From contig NZ_QPMK01000020.1 of the NCBI RefSeq assembly GCF_003344785.1, forward strand, positions 1 through 64,000: DNA of 64,000 bases. The letters are read 5' to 3'. Numbering within the stretch: position 1 is the first letter of the stretch; each line of letters begins with the position of its first letter. The notes below the pieces were generated by a model. That model was not told where the DNA came from. It searched no databases and saw only the letters and a program-made list of their open reading frames with translations. Made by a program: the position numbers and the translations under genes. The stretch comes from Thalassococcus profundi. Its GTDB lineage: Bacteria; Pseudomonadota; Alphaproteobacteria; Rhodobacterales; Rhodobacteraceae. Of the stretch, positions 16,855 to 24,944 are shown piece after piece.

Positions 16855-17457
16855 TCAAGCGTTTGCGGACAAACCTGCATCCTCCATTTGCTCGCGGTCC
16901 GGCAGGTCCTGCAGGGAAGGCAGGTCGAAGGCAATCAGGAACTGTTCTGTCGTCACGAAGGTGTAGGGCGCCCCTCGCCGCGGCGCCCTGGGTCCCGTCC
17001 CGATCAAGTTGCGCGCGTGCAGCCGGCCGATCAGATCGCGGCTGATCTCTTTGCCGAAGATGTCCTTCAGCCCGTCGCGGGTGATCGGCTGGTGGTAGGC
17101 GATGGCGGCCAGCACCGCAACGTCGAACTCGCTCAAATCCATCAGTTGGTCGCCAACATCCGCCGCCGCCTTGATCGCGGGGGCGTAGGCCGCGCGGGTG
17201 CGCAGCATCCAACCACCGGCGACTTGTCCGATCTCGAACGCGCGCCCCTCCAGATCAGCGACAAGGTCCTCGACAAGCAGGTCGACCGAGGCCCCCTGCC
17301 CCACCACGCGGGCCAGGTCGTCACGCGGCACAGGCGAGGCAGAGGCGAAGAGAACCGCTTCGATCCTGCGCATCCATTCGCGCCAGCGCAGCTCGGGCGG
17401 CAGGTCGGTTAATTCGCGATCCAGCTCTGACTCGGGGCAATCCTTGGCCATCGTCAC
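16855..17457 (-). CDS. scpB: ScpB-like condensin accessory protein
   Basis: A 200-residue protein with the two winged-helix domains of ScpB: LRWREWMRRIEAVLFASASP with VLAAIAYHQPITRDGLKDIF and the second helix pair LIGRLHARNLIGTG. Chromosomal ScpB bridges SMC and the kleisin ScpA. Here no scpA or smc gene is adjacent; the partner position is held by a DUF1403 gene whose stop overlaps this start (ATGA). Plasmid-borne ScpB-like genes may help plasmid segregation or modulate the host condensin. It converges with the Ubl operon and has no obvious terminator in the 54-base gap. Confidence 0.85.
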   Translation of the reverse strand: MTMAKDCPESELDRELTDLPPELRWREWMRRIEAVLFASASPVPRDDLARVVGQGASVDLLVEDLVADLEGRAFEIGQVAGGWMLRTRAAYAPAIKAAADVGDQLMDLSEFDVAVLAAIAYHQPITRDGLKDIFGKEISRDLIGRLHARNLIGTGPRAPRRGAPYTFVTTEQFLIAFDLPSLQDLPDREQMEDAGLSANA

Positions 17458-18338
17458 ACCCCATAGAGCCGGAACGTGTCGCGGCCGGTCAGTTCGCGGA
17501 TCGCTCCGAGATCAACCAGCCGATCACACAACCGCCGGGCAGCACGGTCCGGTAAAGGCAAGGCCGAAGGGGTCAAGGCATCGCGGGTCAGGAACATCTC
17601 AACGGCGTCCCCCGCGCCCTTGGCGCGAAGCTTGGGCGCAACCGCTTTCAGATGCGCCGCCCGACGTGCCAGATCGGCGGCCAGCCGCTCCGCCTCAATC
17701 GTCGATGAGACGAACGCCCGGTGACAGGCAAACCGCAAGTCATCGCCGCGCTTGCGCAGGTCAGCGCGTTTCAGGCCCCCGGCCAGCAGCGGCACGAGGT
17801 GGCCCCACCCAAGAGCTTGGGCGAGGGCGGCATCCGCGAGGATCAGCCCCTTGGTTTCCGCACGCGGCGCGTCCATCAGCACCGCCTCCAGAACCATCGC
17901 GGCCCGGGTCACCGGCAACCCTTTCCCCGCATCGAGCCACATGGCAATCAGGCCCGGCTCAAATGTCGGCACGGCTCGGCCGAGAGCCTTGACCGACACC
18001 GGGCCCTCCACCGCGCGCTGCCAGGCCAAGTAGGTTTCGCCCGCCGGTCCGGGCAGATCGCCGGGCCGCAACAGATGCACCGCATCGCGCAGCTCCGCTG
18101 CCCGCTCCTGCCGACCGGAAAACATGACACAGGCCTCCGCTGCGCGCAGGGCCAATCGGTCCCGCAACAAGGCTTGGGGCACCTCCTCGCGCCCCAACAC
18201 AAGATGCAGGTGGCTCAGCGCAGCCCCCGACAAAAACGCCACATCTTCAAGGGTTTCCGTACTTGCAGAGGTGACCCACGAGGGCATCCGGGGAAATGTG
18301 TCTGGGTCGATTGAACGATCCGGCCGGGCAAATGTCAT
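17454..18338 (-). CDS. DUF1403 family protein
   Basis: A 294-residue helical protein of the DUF1403 type found on Rhodobacterales and Rhizobiales plasmids. Visible features include LEDVAFLSGAALSHLHLVLG near the N-terminus, LLRDRLALRAAEACVMFSGR, and a C-terminal winged-helix-like LPDRAARRLCDRLVDLGAI. Its function is not established. Its stop overlaps the scpB start by four bases, and it diverges from the recombinase gene across a 156-base region that holds the candidate recombination site. The fixed pairing with ScpB suggests it replaces or mimics the kleisin partner (inference). Confidence 0.78.
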   Translation of the reverse strand: MTFARPDRSIDPDTFPRMPSWVTSASTETLEDVAFLSGAALSHLHLVLGREEVPQALLRDRLALRAAEACVMFSGRQERAAELRDAVHLLRPGDLPGPAGETYLAWQRAVEGPVSVKALGRAVPTFEPGLIAMWLDAGKGLPVTRAAMVLEAVLMDAPRAETKGLILADAALAQALGWGHLVPLLAGGLKRADLRKRGDDLRFACHRAFVSSTIEAERLAADLARRAAHLKAVAPKLRAKGAGDAVEMFLTRDALTPSALPLPDRAARRLCDRLVDLGAIRELTGRDTFRLYGV

Positions 18339-18413
18339 GCCGCGAGCCTACACCGGCGCGGCGCTTTCTTCCACAAAATTTGACAGTAACCGCCCCGCCT
18401 TGTGCTCCTCTAA

Positions 18414-18444
18414 TATGTCCAATAAGTTTGCATTATCGGACATA
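18414..18444. promoter_or_regulatory. Candidate tyrosine-recombinase crossover site
   Basis: TATGTCCAATAA (18414-18425) and TTATCGGACATA (18433-18444) form twelve-base inverted arms with one mismatch around a seven-base spacer (GTTTGCA). Arms of 11-13 bases with a 6-8 base spacer are the standard core of tyrosine recombinase sites. It lies 50 bases upstream of the integrase gene. It could alternatively be an operator for the integrase. Confidence 0.6.
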
Positions 18445-18494
18445 AAAAGATACGCTGAAAATCAGTTTAATTTCATCGCTGGATTCACTGGAAA

Positions 18495-19610
18495 ATGGCC
18501 GCAGAGGACGAGAAATCGACATCATCAAACTCTGATGCAAGTCATAATGCTCAGGGCGACGCGAGAAATCAAGAAAAAAGCGATGGGATCGCCCTGCCCT
18601 CCCATGTCGCGGGCTCCGGCAGCCTTGATCGCCTGGTCGACACCGCCCGCGACTATGCCCGCGCTGCAGCGTCCGACAACACGCTGAAGGCCTATGCCAA
18701 GGATTGGGCGCATTTTGCGCGCTGGTGCCGGATGAAGGGAGTGGAGCCCCTGCCCCCCTCATCCGAGATGATCGGCCTTTACCTCGCCGATCTCGCCTCC
18801 GGGTCAGGCCCCTCCCCTTCGCAGTGGGCGTCCCGCCCCCTGTCGGTCAGCACGATCGATCGCCGCCTCTCCGGCCTCGCCTGGAACTATGCGCAACGCG
18901 GATTCACCCTCGATCGTAAGAACCGCCACATCGCGACGGTGTTGGCTGGGATCAAACGCAAGCACGCGCGCCCGCCGGTGCAGAAGGAAGCGATTCTGGC
19001 CGAGGATATTCTGGCGATGATCGCCGCCCTGCCCTACGACCTGCGCGGCTTGCGGGATCGGGCGATCCTGCTGATTGGCTACGCGGGCGGTCTGCGTCGG
19101 TCGGAAATTGTCAGCCTCGACGTTCACAAGGACGACACGCCGGACTCGGGCGGCTGGATCGAGATCTTCGACAAGGGCGTCGTACTGACCCTGAACGCAA
19201 AGACCGGCTGGCGCGAGGTTGAGATCGGCCGCGGCTCCAAGGACCAGACCTGCCCTGTCCATGCACTCGAGCAATGGCTGCACTTCGCCAGGATCGACTT
19301 CGGCCCTGTCTTTGTCGGCACCTCGCGGGATGGCAAACGCGCCTCTGACAAGCGGCTCAACGACAAACACGTTGCGCGGCTGATCAAGCGCACGGTCCTG
19401 GACGCGGGCATCCGGTCGGACCTGCCTGAGAAAGACCGCCTCGCTATGTTCTCTGGCCACAGCCTACGCGCCGGTCTCGCCAGCTCCGCCGAAGTCGACG
19501 AGCGCTATGTCCAGAAGCAGCTGGGGCACGCTTCGGCCGAGATGACTCGCCGCTATCAGCGTCGCCGAGACAGGTTCCGGGTGAACCTGACGAAGGCAGC
19601 CGGGTTGTGA
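18495..19610 (+). CDS. Tyrosine recombinase/integrase
   Basis: A 371-residue tyrosine recombinase. The N-terminal SAM-like domain (TLKAYAKDWAHFARWCRMKG) is followed by the catalytic domain with the conserved Arg in AGGLRRSEIV (about 198), the His-x-x-Arg of HSLRAGLA (about 322), the third His in LGHASAEMT (about 345) and the nucleophile Tyr in RRYQRRR (about 353). All catalytic residues are present. On repABC plasmids such enzymes resolve multimers or move gene blocks. It is convergent with parE and divergent from the DUF1403 gene, with the candidate core site between. Confidence 0.92.
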   Translation: MAAEDEKSTSSNSDASHNAQGDARNQEKSDGIALPSHVAGSGSLDRLVDTARDYARAAASDNTLKAYAKDWAHFARWCRMKGVEPLPPSSEMIGLYLADLASGSGPSPSQWASRPLSVSTIDRRLSGLAWNYAQRGFTLDRKNRHIATVLAGIKRKHARPPVQKEAILAEDILAMIAALPYDLRGLRDRAILLIGYAGGLRRSEIVSLDVHKDDTPDSGGWIEIFDKGVVLTLNAKTGWREVEIGRGSKDQTCPVHALEQWLHFARIDFGPVFVGTSRDGKRASDKRLNDKHVARLIKRTVLDAGIRSDLPEKDRLAMFSGHSLRAGLASSAEVDERYVQKQLGHASAEMTRRYQRRRDRFRVNLTKAAGL

Positions 19611-19616
19611 TGTGGA

Positions 19617-19952
19617 TCAGGAGTCTTCGGACTTCAAAGCCGAAAGTGAGGCAACATGGCGAGGGAGATCGCTGCGGGAATGGAGGATATCCACGATGAT
19701 GACCTCGTCCGATCGATCCAGAAACACAAGGAAATGTTCCCCTGCCCTTATGAACCGCAGGTCTTCGACATCATCAACGAGAACTGCGCAACTCCGGCTA
19801 TGGGCCTGGCCGTTCAGAATTCTTTCACAGCAGTTGAGCAATTCGGCCTCGTAAAGCTCCGCTTGGCGCAGCCCGAAATTCTCGATCGTCCATCTGCCGA
19901 TTTCAGTGAGGCTAGCTTCCGCACGACGAGTCAGCCGGAAGGATCGGCTCAT
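19617..19952 (-). CDS. parE: ParE/RelE-family toxin
   Basis: A 111-residue toxin of the ParE type: SRSFRLTRRAEASLTEIGRW at the N-terminus, GLRQAELYEAEL in the middle, and LRFIRAGEHFLVFLDRSDEV then IIVDILHSRSDLP at the C-terminus, the usual pattern in which beta-strands carry the active face. ParE toxins poison DNA gyrase. The start overlaps the antitoxin stop by ATGA. It sits just downstream of the replicon and serves as a plasmid addiction module. Its 3' end meets the convergent integrase with a six-base gap. Confidence 0.88.
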   Translation of the reverse strand: MSRSFRLTRRAEASLTEIGRWTIENFGLRQAELYEAELLNCCERILNGQAHSRSCAVLVDDVEDLRFIRAGEHFLVFLDRSDEVIIVDILHSRSDLPRHVASLSALKSEDS

Positions 19953-20206
19953 GAACGCGCGCGCGCAGTCGCAAAGGCCCTACGGATCGCATCTTTGCCG
20001 CTTCCCTCCGCAAGATCGCCCGCCTTGGCCTGCGCCAGACCTTCAATTAGACCTTTCCGGATCCCGGCTAGTTGTGCTTCTTCCTGCTCCAGCAATCTCA
20101 GGCCAGCGCGCATTGCTTCACTCACGTTCTGGTAGCGCCCGGATGCCACCAAGGCTTGAACCAGTTGATCCTGAGGTTCGGTCAGGACAACGTTGCGTGT
20201 CACCAT
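19949..20206 (-). CDS. parD: ParD antitoxin
   Basis: An 85-residue CopG/ParD antitoxin: N-terminal ribbon-helix-helix (NVVLTEPQDQLVQALVASGR and YQNVSEAMRAGLRLLEQEE) and an unstructured C-terminus that would wrap the toxin. AAGGAGA precedes the ATG at 20206. A palindrome 18 bases upstream (20224-20240) fits ParD autoregulation. It precedes and overlaps parE. Confidence 0.88.
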   Translation of the reverse strand: MVTRNVVLTEPQDQLVQALVASGRYQNVSEAMRAGLRLLEQEEAQLAGIRKGLIEGLAQAKAGDLAEGSGKDAIRRAFATARARS

Positions 20207-20223
20207 GTGTCAGATCTCCTTTG

Positions 20224-20240
20224 TTGGCAATATATGCCAA
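20224..20240. promoter_or_regulatory. ParD operator palindrome
   Basis: TTGGCA and TGCCAA form perfect arms around ATATA, 18 bases upstream of the parD start codon, so it overlaps or lies just 3' of the likely promoter. ParD dimers bind such palindromes to repress their own operon. Confidence 0.6.
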
Positions 20241-20261
20241 TGCCACTTATTTATCAATACG

Positions 20262-21542
20262 TCACGCCGCCTGCCCGCTGAGCCTGCCATAGAAACTACG
20301 CTCCAAATGCAGCTCTCCTGCCCCAGCCTTCTCGACCATGCCCCGAAGATATCCGCCCGGCGAGGCAACCTCACCGACACTGTGCTTCTCGAAGACGAGC
20401 GCAAATGCGGCCGTGGCCACTTGGGTCCCCATTCGATCCTGCGCTACGTTCCAGGCATGCTCTGAGATACCGATCATCGGCCTGAGTTGCCCGGCAACGC
20501 GGTGCAGGTCGCCCCAATCCTTCAGGAATCCACCCATATTGCGCGCCCAGGACGCGAATTCCGGACAGGCCTGCATGATTGTCGGCAGATCGAGCGCCGT
20601 CCGCTTCTTGCGCACCTCGGCAACCCAGTCTTCCAGCTCCCTATCAACCCACTCTTCGGGTGGAGCATTGGGTACCACGCCCGCCGCTTCCTCTTTTTCA
20701 GAGGAATTACTAGTTACAGGATTAAGTTGATTTGTAATTAGTATATGAGGTTCAGAAATGACCTCCCTGGGGTCCATTTCTTGAGTCTTTTTTGTGATTT
20801 GGGTGTCTTTGTTACCGATGTTTTCCACAGGTTTTGTCGCACCAGTCGCCTTGAGATAGGCCGCTTCGACCCGTTCCTGAAGTTCCTTGAACCACAACAG
20901 TAGCCGTTCCAACTGCTCAGAGGCTTCATGACGACGCGGAAGCCGGTCCAGAAGTTCCTCAAAGAGTCCAGTGAATTGGCTCCAGGGCCCGCGCAGCGCG
21001 CTGCTGATAGCCGCCTCAATCCGAGCGCGGATCATCCGGCGTGCCACCGTAATCTGACGCTTCAGGCGCTGGCAGAGCTCGCGCTCGGCCTGCAGCTCGG
21101 CATGAAGCTCCTCGAACTCCTCGACACGGGCTGAAAGCGGCGACAGATCGAAGCCATACGCCTCAACGATGCGCCCATCGGCGTCCCTACGGCCCCACCG
21201 CTTGCCATTCGGGCTGTCCTGAAAGGAAATCACGCCGATCTCGGCCAGGCGCCGCGCATGGCGCTTGAGCGCGGAGAGCGAAAAGCCCGTCCGCTCCATC
21301 AGATAGGCGTTCGACGCCCAGACGATCGGGCGCTGCCCCTCCTCCCAGTCCTGGGCCTGGGTGAAGGCCCCGAGCGTGTCGAGGAGCATCATGTCGCCAG
21401 CCTTCAGGCCGATATGTGCACCAACGCGCTTGAGCGCGACAAATGCTCGTGTTTTGGGTACTGCTACCCGTTCACCGGCTTGGGCAAGTTGCTCAGCAAC
21501 CCCAAGACCCGGTGTCGGCTTGCGCCAACCTGTATGTTTCAT
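20262..21542 (-). CDS. repC: RepC replication initiator
   Basis: A 426-residue initiator of the repABC family. The N-terminal domain has the family winged-helix patterns (GLKAGDMMLLDTLGAFTQAQ, PIVWASNAYLMERTGFSLSA, LKRHARRLAEIGVISFQDSP) and the C-terminal domain ends in the conserved LHRVAGQLRPMIGISEHAWN with YLRGMVEKAGAGELHLERSF. GGAGGTGAG lies ahead of ATG 21542. RepC binds the origin inside its own gene and acts mostly in cis. Expression is expected to be limited by the counter-transcribed RNA in the repB-repC gap. The full length matches the family. Confidence 0.95.
   Translation of the reverse strand: MKHTGWRKPTPGLGVAEQLAQAGERVAVPKTRAFVALKRVGAHIGLKAGDMMLLDTLGAFTQAQDWEEGQRPIVWASNAYLMERTGFSLSALKRHARRLAEIGVISFQDSPNGKRWGRRDADGRIVEAYGFDLSPLSARVEEFEELHAELQAERELCQRLKRQITVARRMIRARIEAAISSALRGPWSQFTGLFEELLDRLPRRHEASEQLERLLLWFKELQERVEAAYLKATGATKPVENIGNKDTQITKKTQEMDPREVISEPHILITNQLNPVTSNSSEKEEAAGVVPNAPPEEWVDRELEDWVAEVRKKRTALDLPTIMQACPEFASWARNMGGFLKDWGDLHRVAGQLRPMIGISEHAWNVAQDRMGTQVATAAFALVFEKHSVGEVASPGGYLRGMVEKAGAGELHLERSFYGRLSGQAA
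20685..20835. other. oriV: Candidate oriV: AT-rich tract inside repC
   Basis: The middle of repC carries a markedly AT-rich tract (for example around 20705-20760 and 20790-20830), unlike the GC-rich flanks, with a near-match to a DnaA box (TTTTCCACA at 20821). In characterised repABC plasmids oriV lies in such a tract within repC. Exact limits are not determinable by eye. Confidence 0.55.
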
Positions 21543-21606
21543 GCCTGTATCTCACCTCCGGTTATGTGGAGGCAAAAGAAAGCCGTTCGCTCAAAAGCGT
21601 TCATCG

Positions 21607-21635
21607 TTGACAGTGATTCGTGGGAGAGGTATCTT
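21607..21635 (+). promoter_or_regulatory. Promoter of the counter-transcribed RNA
   Basis: TTGACA (21607-21612), a 17-base spacer and TATCTT (21630-21635) make a near-consensus sigma-70 promoter on the plus strand, opposite to repABC transcription, in the repB-repC gap. Confidence 0.75.
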
Positions 21636-21640
21636 CTAAG

Positions 21641-21692
21641 CGACCAAACTTTTCAGATTAGCTCTCAGGCCACGCTGCTTGGGGGCTTTTCT
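21641..21692 (+). ncRNA. Counter-transcribed antisense RNA of repABC (incA-type)
   Basis: Transcription from the promoter at 21607-21635 would start near 21641 and end at a hairpin AGCTCTCAG/TTGGGGGCT (21660-21668/21679-21687) followed by TTTCTTTT. The hairpin relies on G-T pairs that only form in the plus-strand RNA, which supports this orientation. About 50 nt antisense RNAs in the repB-repC gap are a known feature of repABC plasmids. They repress repC and determine incompatibility. Confidence 0.75.
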
Positions 21693-21702
21693 TTTGCCTA
21701 GA

Positions 21703-22698
21703 TCATTGTTCCGACTGCTCCTCTTTTGTTGCGAGGAATTCGCTGTAGAGCTGATCCAGTCGACCGGAGAGAAAGTCTCCGAACTCGGTTGAATCCTGTG
21801 CTGTCAGCGAAATACTGAATGCCCTTCCGGACCGGCCGATTACCCCTTTGATGCGGCCTTTGCCGGCGGTCCAGGTGCGCTTCTTGGGTGCCATGCGCGT
21901 CTTTCTGCGCTTGGGTGTCCTGCCCGCCTCTGCCAGTCTGCTGTGCAGGAGCTCGAACCTTGCATCGCTATCCAGCTCGTGAAACCCTTCGAGTTCCAAG
22001 GCACCTTCAAGGACCTTTTGGTTCGCAGACTCCGAAGCCAGCTTCTTGAAATCCTCCCAGCGGTCACGGCCAATCTGCTTAGCGGGACCGATCCGCTCAA
22101 TCACATGCCTCGGGATGTTCTGCGCGACAGACAACATGCGCGACAACAGCGTTCCATCAATGGTCAGCGCCGACTGGATCACATCCTTCGCCTGCCCCAT
22201 ATCAAGGAGGCTTTTTGCGAAAAGCGCCTTCTCGATGAATGAAAGATCCGCGCGCGCCGTGTTCTCTTGCCCTTGGGCGAGAATGTGCGCCACATCGTCC
22301 ATTGGTTTGACTACAGCGCGAACCTTCCGGCCAAGGGCTGACGCCACGCGCACACGCCGATGGCCGAAGACGATCATATAGCGACCGTCCAGATCCGGGT
22401 GCGGGCGAAGCAGTACTGGAGTGTCCTGGCGACCAGTTGCAATCGACTCCTTCAGCTCGTTGAAGGCCTCGTCGTCGTCGCTGAGACGATCCGAAATGAA
22501 GGACACATCGATCAATTGGGGATCGATTTCGACGATGGTTTCCCCTTCGAGCAAGCGCTTCGAATTTTCGGCAAGATTGTCAATCGAGACCTTCATGGAC
22601 TTTGATGCGCCACGCATCGCATAGCCTGATCGGCCAGAGTCCTTCGGCTGCTCGGAAGAACTGGCCATCACATTTTTCAGGAGGTCTTTACGAGCCAT
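21703..22698 (-). CDS. repB: RepB plasmid partition protein (ParB family)
   Basis: A 331-residue ParB-like centromere-binding protein. The nuclease/CTPase-like box is visible in LDGRYMIVFGHRRVRVASAL (GHRR motif), followed by the helix-turn-helix (LSFIEKALFAKSLLDMGQAK, TIDGTLLSRMLSVAQNIPRH). ATG 22698 follows GAAGGAGA. It works with RepA to segregate the plasmid. Centromere sites are probably the short repeats in the repA-repB gap and upstream of repA. Confidence 0.95.
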   Translation of the reverse strand: MARKDLLKNVMASSSEQPKDSGRSGYAMRGASKSMKVSIDNLAENSKRLLEGETIVEIDPQLIDVSFISDRLSDDDEAFNELKESIATGRQDTPVLLRPHPDLDGRYMIVFGHRRVRVASALGRKVRAVVKPMDDVAHILAQGQENTARADLSFIEKALFAKSLLDMGQAKDVIQSALTIDGTLLSRMLSVAQNIPRHVIERIGPAKQIGRDRWEDFKKLASESANQKVLEGALELEGFHELDSDARFELLHSRLAEAGRTPKRRKTRMAPKKRTWTAGKGRIKGVIGRSGRAFSISLTAQDSTEFGDFLSGRLDQLYSEFLATKEEQSEQ

Positions 22699-22753
22699 CA
22701 AACTGTCTCCTTCTGGGCGATCATAGACGTGAACACTCTGGACAAATGGCTGT

Positions 22754-22794
22754 CTGCACGGCTGTCAAAACTATCAATCTGCACGGCTGTCAAA
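22754..22794. repeat. Two copies of a 16-base repeat in the repA-repB gap
   Basis: CTGCACGGCTGTCAAA occurs at 22754-22769 and 22779-22794, spaced 25 bases start to start. A third identical copy lies upstream of repA at 24282-24297. The GCTGTCAAA half resembles half of the palindromic partition sites of other repABC plasmids, so these are candidate parS-type or incompatibility sites. Confidence 0.65.
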
Positions 22795-22801
22795 GACGTC
22801 G

Positions 22802-24013
22802 TCATTCGCGCCCCCATGCTTTGTGGATCAGCTCCGAAACCTCATCGTTCACGTCGTTCAGTGAAGTGATTGCCCGGTCATAAGTTGTGCGAACAAACTG
22901 GGAGCGCTCGACCTCGTAGAGTGTCTGTTTAGTAATCCCAGCGTCGGAGATCGCCGTGGATTTCAAAACAGGCGCGGTAAGCATCTGGTTCGGGAACATC
23001 GCCTGCAGAAACCCGACCATCTGCTTCTGAGGGCCATCAGTGGGTTCAAACCTGGTAACCAGATAGCGAAACCATTTCAGTCGCATGTTCGCGCCAGCGT
23101 CTCGTATTGTCTTCATGATTCCGCCAAGCATGAGCAGAAATTGACTCATCGACATAACGTCCAGCATCTGTGGGTGGACGGTGACGATGACTGACGACGA
23201 GGCTGTCAGTGCGGTCAGCGTGAGATAGCCAAGCTGCGGTGGGCAATCGATCACCACGACATCATAGCGATCATCGACTTCGTCGAGCGCCTTAGAGATC
23301 CGAGTGAAGAAAAGGCGCCCCTCGTGGGGGTCGCTGCTCGTCAAGGCAACGGGGGTATCGTACTCATACTCTTGAAGTTCCAAACTTGCAGGCACGATAT
23401 CAAGGTTAGGAAAGTTCGTTGGTCGGATTACTTCGATAATTGGCTTGCGTTGATCATCGTAGCGGAGCGTCTCGTAGAGCGATGGAACATTATCGAGCTC
23501 CGGCTGAATACCATGCAGAGCTGTCAGTGATGCCTGCGGGTCAAGATCGATCGCCAGTACACGATGCCCTTTCAGCGCCAAGTGCTGAGCCAGATGAGCC
23601 GCAGTCGTCGTCTTTCCGGACCCGCCTTTGAAGTTGACGACAGAAACTACATGCAGTTCCTCACCTTCACGCCGATGGGGCACATACCGCCGCTTTCCAG
23701 GCCGACCATGCTTGTCCAAATACGCCCGCAGTTCGAGCATTTGCTCAGCTGAATAACTACGCCTCCCCGACGACGAGGTTTCGGGATCAGGCCCCTTACC
23801 TTCTAGGTGGAGCTTCTTGATTGTCGACTGGGTCACGCCGAGATAATAAGCGACCTCCGCCAGCGAAAACTGACGTAGACCTTTCTGGGCATCTGGAGGA
23901 TACTGTTCCTGCCGCAACATATTGAGACGGTCAGAAATCAGCTCTCCCTGTTGAAGGATGATCTCGTCGAAGGGTTGATCCTTCGTATCAGCCGTAAATG
24001 ACCTATCTCGCAT
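22802..24013 (-). CDS. repA: RepA partition ATPase (ParA family)
   Basis: A 403-residue ParA ATPase. The N-terminal DNA-binding region (FSLAEVAYYLGVTQSTIKKL) precedes the deviant Walker A (VVNFKGGSGKTTTAAHLAQH, about residue 130), Walker A' in LAIDLDPQASL and Walker B in VVVIDCPPQLG. RepA drives plasmid segregation with RepB and represses the repABC promoter. ATG 24013 behind a GAGGG-rich stretch is chosen; an upstream start at 24046 would add 11 basic residues. The order repA-repB-repC is standard. Confidence 0.95.
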   Translation of the reverse strand: MRDRSFTADTKDQPFDEIILQQGELISDRLNMLRQEQYPPDAQKGLRQFSLAEVAYYLGVTQSTIKKLHLEGKGPDPETSSSGRRSYSAEQMLELRAYLDKHGRPGKRRYVPHRREGEELHVVSVVNFKGGSGKTTTAAHLAQHLALKGHRVLAIDLDPQASLTALHGIQPELDNVPSLYETLRYDDQRKPIIEVIRPTNFPNLDIVPASLELQEYEYDTPVALTSSDPHEGRLFFTRISKALDEVDDRYDVVVIDCPPQLGYLTLTALTASSSVIVTVHPQMLDVMSMSQFLLMLGGIMKTIRDAGANMRLKWFRYLVTRFEPTDGPQKQMVGFLQAMFPNQMLTAPVLKSTAISDAGITKQTLYEVERSQFVRTTYDRAITSLNDVNDEVSELIHKAWGRE

Positions 24014-24281
24014 CCGCCTGCCCTCTAAATATCGCTTTTTCAGCAATTTATCCCTTTAAAGTGTCATCTACACGGAAAAATGAGTCTTAACAACGATTTT
24101 CACGCGGTGGCTTATGCACTCCCGCAGCACGATCGAGTCTAGATGCGGCGACAAGCTATAGTGAGCGGCGAAAAAGGCGGCCCAACATATGGAACCAACG
24201 GTGCGGCCTTCTGCGCAGCACTCAACTCGAACGGCGCGGTAAAAATACTTTAACCTACTGTTTTAAAATACATTTATGTAA

Positions 24282-24297
24282 CTGCACGGCTGTCAAA
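24282..24297. repeat. Third copy of the 16-base rep repeat, upstream of repA
   Basis: Identical to the copies at 22754 and 22779. It lies about 270 bases upstream of repA, next to an AT-rich tract (24245-24280). The region 24014-24472 has no gene that I can support and must contain the repABC promoter. The repeat may be a RepB or RepA binding site. Confidence 0.6.
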
Positions 24298-24472
24298 CGG
24301 CACATGGCTTGAAGCGTCGAAACGCCTAGCGGATCCGCAAACACGACAGCCACGCAGCGAGCTGCATCAGAAAAGTTCTACATCTGAACCGTGGTCACTT
24401 GGTTCCGTCAAACACATCGCCCATGCCACTCCAACACATAATAAATCGTGTCAGTGCCATAGGAGACAACGA

Positions 24473-24505
24473 GAATCGGCTGGGTTGCCCCAGCCGATTC
24501 TTTGC
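24473..24505. terminator. Strong hairpin between repABC leader and DUF736 copy 2
   Basis: GAATCGGCTGGG/CCCAGCCGATTC (24473-24484/24489-24500) is a perfect twelve-pair stem with a four-base loop, followed on the plus strand by TTTG. It lies 7 bases past the DUF736 stop. It probably ends that transcript and insulates repABC, but the T-run is short. Confidence 0.6.
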
Positions 24506-24506
24506 G

Positions 24507-24845
24507 TCACGCGGCGTCTTTGGGGCCCCAGGGGATGATCGCCTGCAGGGACAGATCGTCCTGGCTTGCCGCCTTGCCGAGGTTGGCGTTGAAGCCGTGG
24601 TCGCGGATGGTCAGCGTGAAGTAGTCGGCGCCGGTCTCCTTGTTCTGCTTCTTCCAGATGCCGCCGCACTCAACCAGCTTGCCACGCGGGGAGCGGCCGA
24701 GGACGCGGTGTGTGGGGGCCATCGGGTTCGTGCTCGCGACGGGTTCGACTGTGATGTCGAGGTCGAAGGTCAAGGTCGAGATGGAGCCGACGCCCTTGGC
24801 GGTTTCGATGTCGGCGCTGGTGAATTTGATGCAGTTCGTGGTCAT
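24507..24845 (-). CDS. DUF736 family protein, copy 2
   Basis: A 112-residue near-duplicate of the protein at 5108-5446, with four substitutions and the same ribosome site (AAGGAGA before ATG 24845). The family role is unknown. It starts the repABC-distal side of the replicon block. Together with copy 1 it makes a 19.4 kb directly repeated bracket around the replicon, recombinase and defence genes. The different terminator downstream shows the duplication ended at the stop codon region. Confidence 0.88.
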   Translation of the reverse strand: MTTNCIKFTSADIETAKGVGSISTLTFDLDITVEPVASTNPMAPTHRVLGRSPRGKLVECGGIWKKQNKETGADYFTLTIRDHGFNANLGKAASQDDLSLQAIIPWGPKDAA

Positions 24846-24944
24846 TGCTCTTCTCCTTGTTTGCGTTGCAGCACGACGTGCGGTCATGCAGCTGGCCAAG
24901 GCCCGACCACTCCGAAGGCGAAGCGCAGCGGAGAGGGGCAGGCG

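Noticed and set aside
22754-22794. Short CRISPR-like repeats
   Set aside because: Only two adjacent copies plus one distant, with a nine-base spacer, beside repABC; they fit partition sites, not a CRISPR array, and no cas gene is present.
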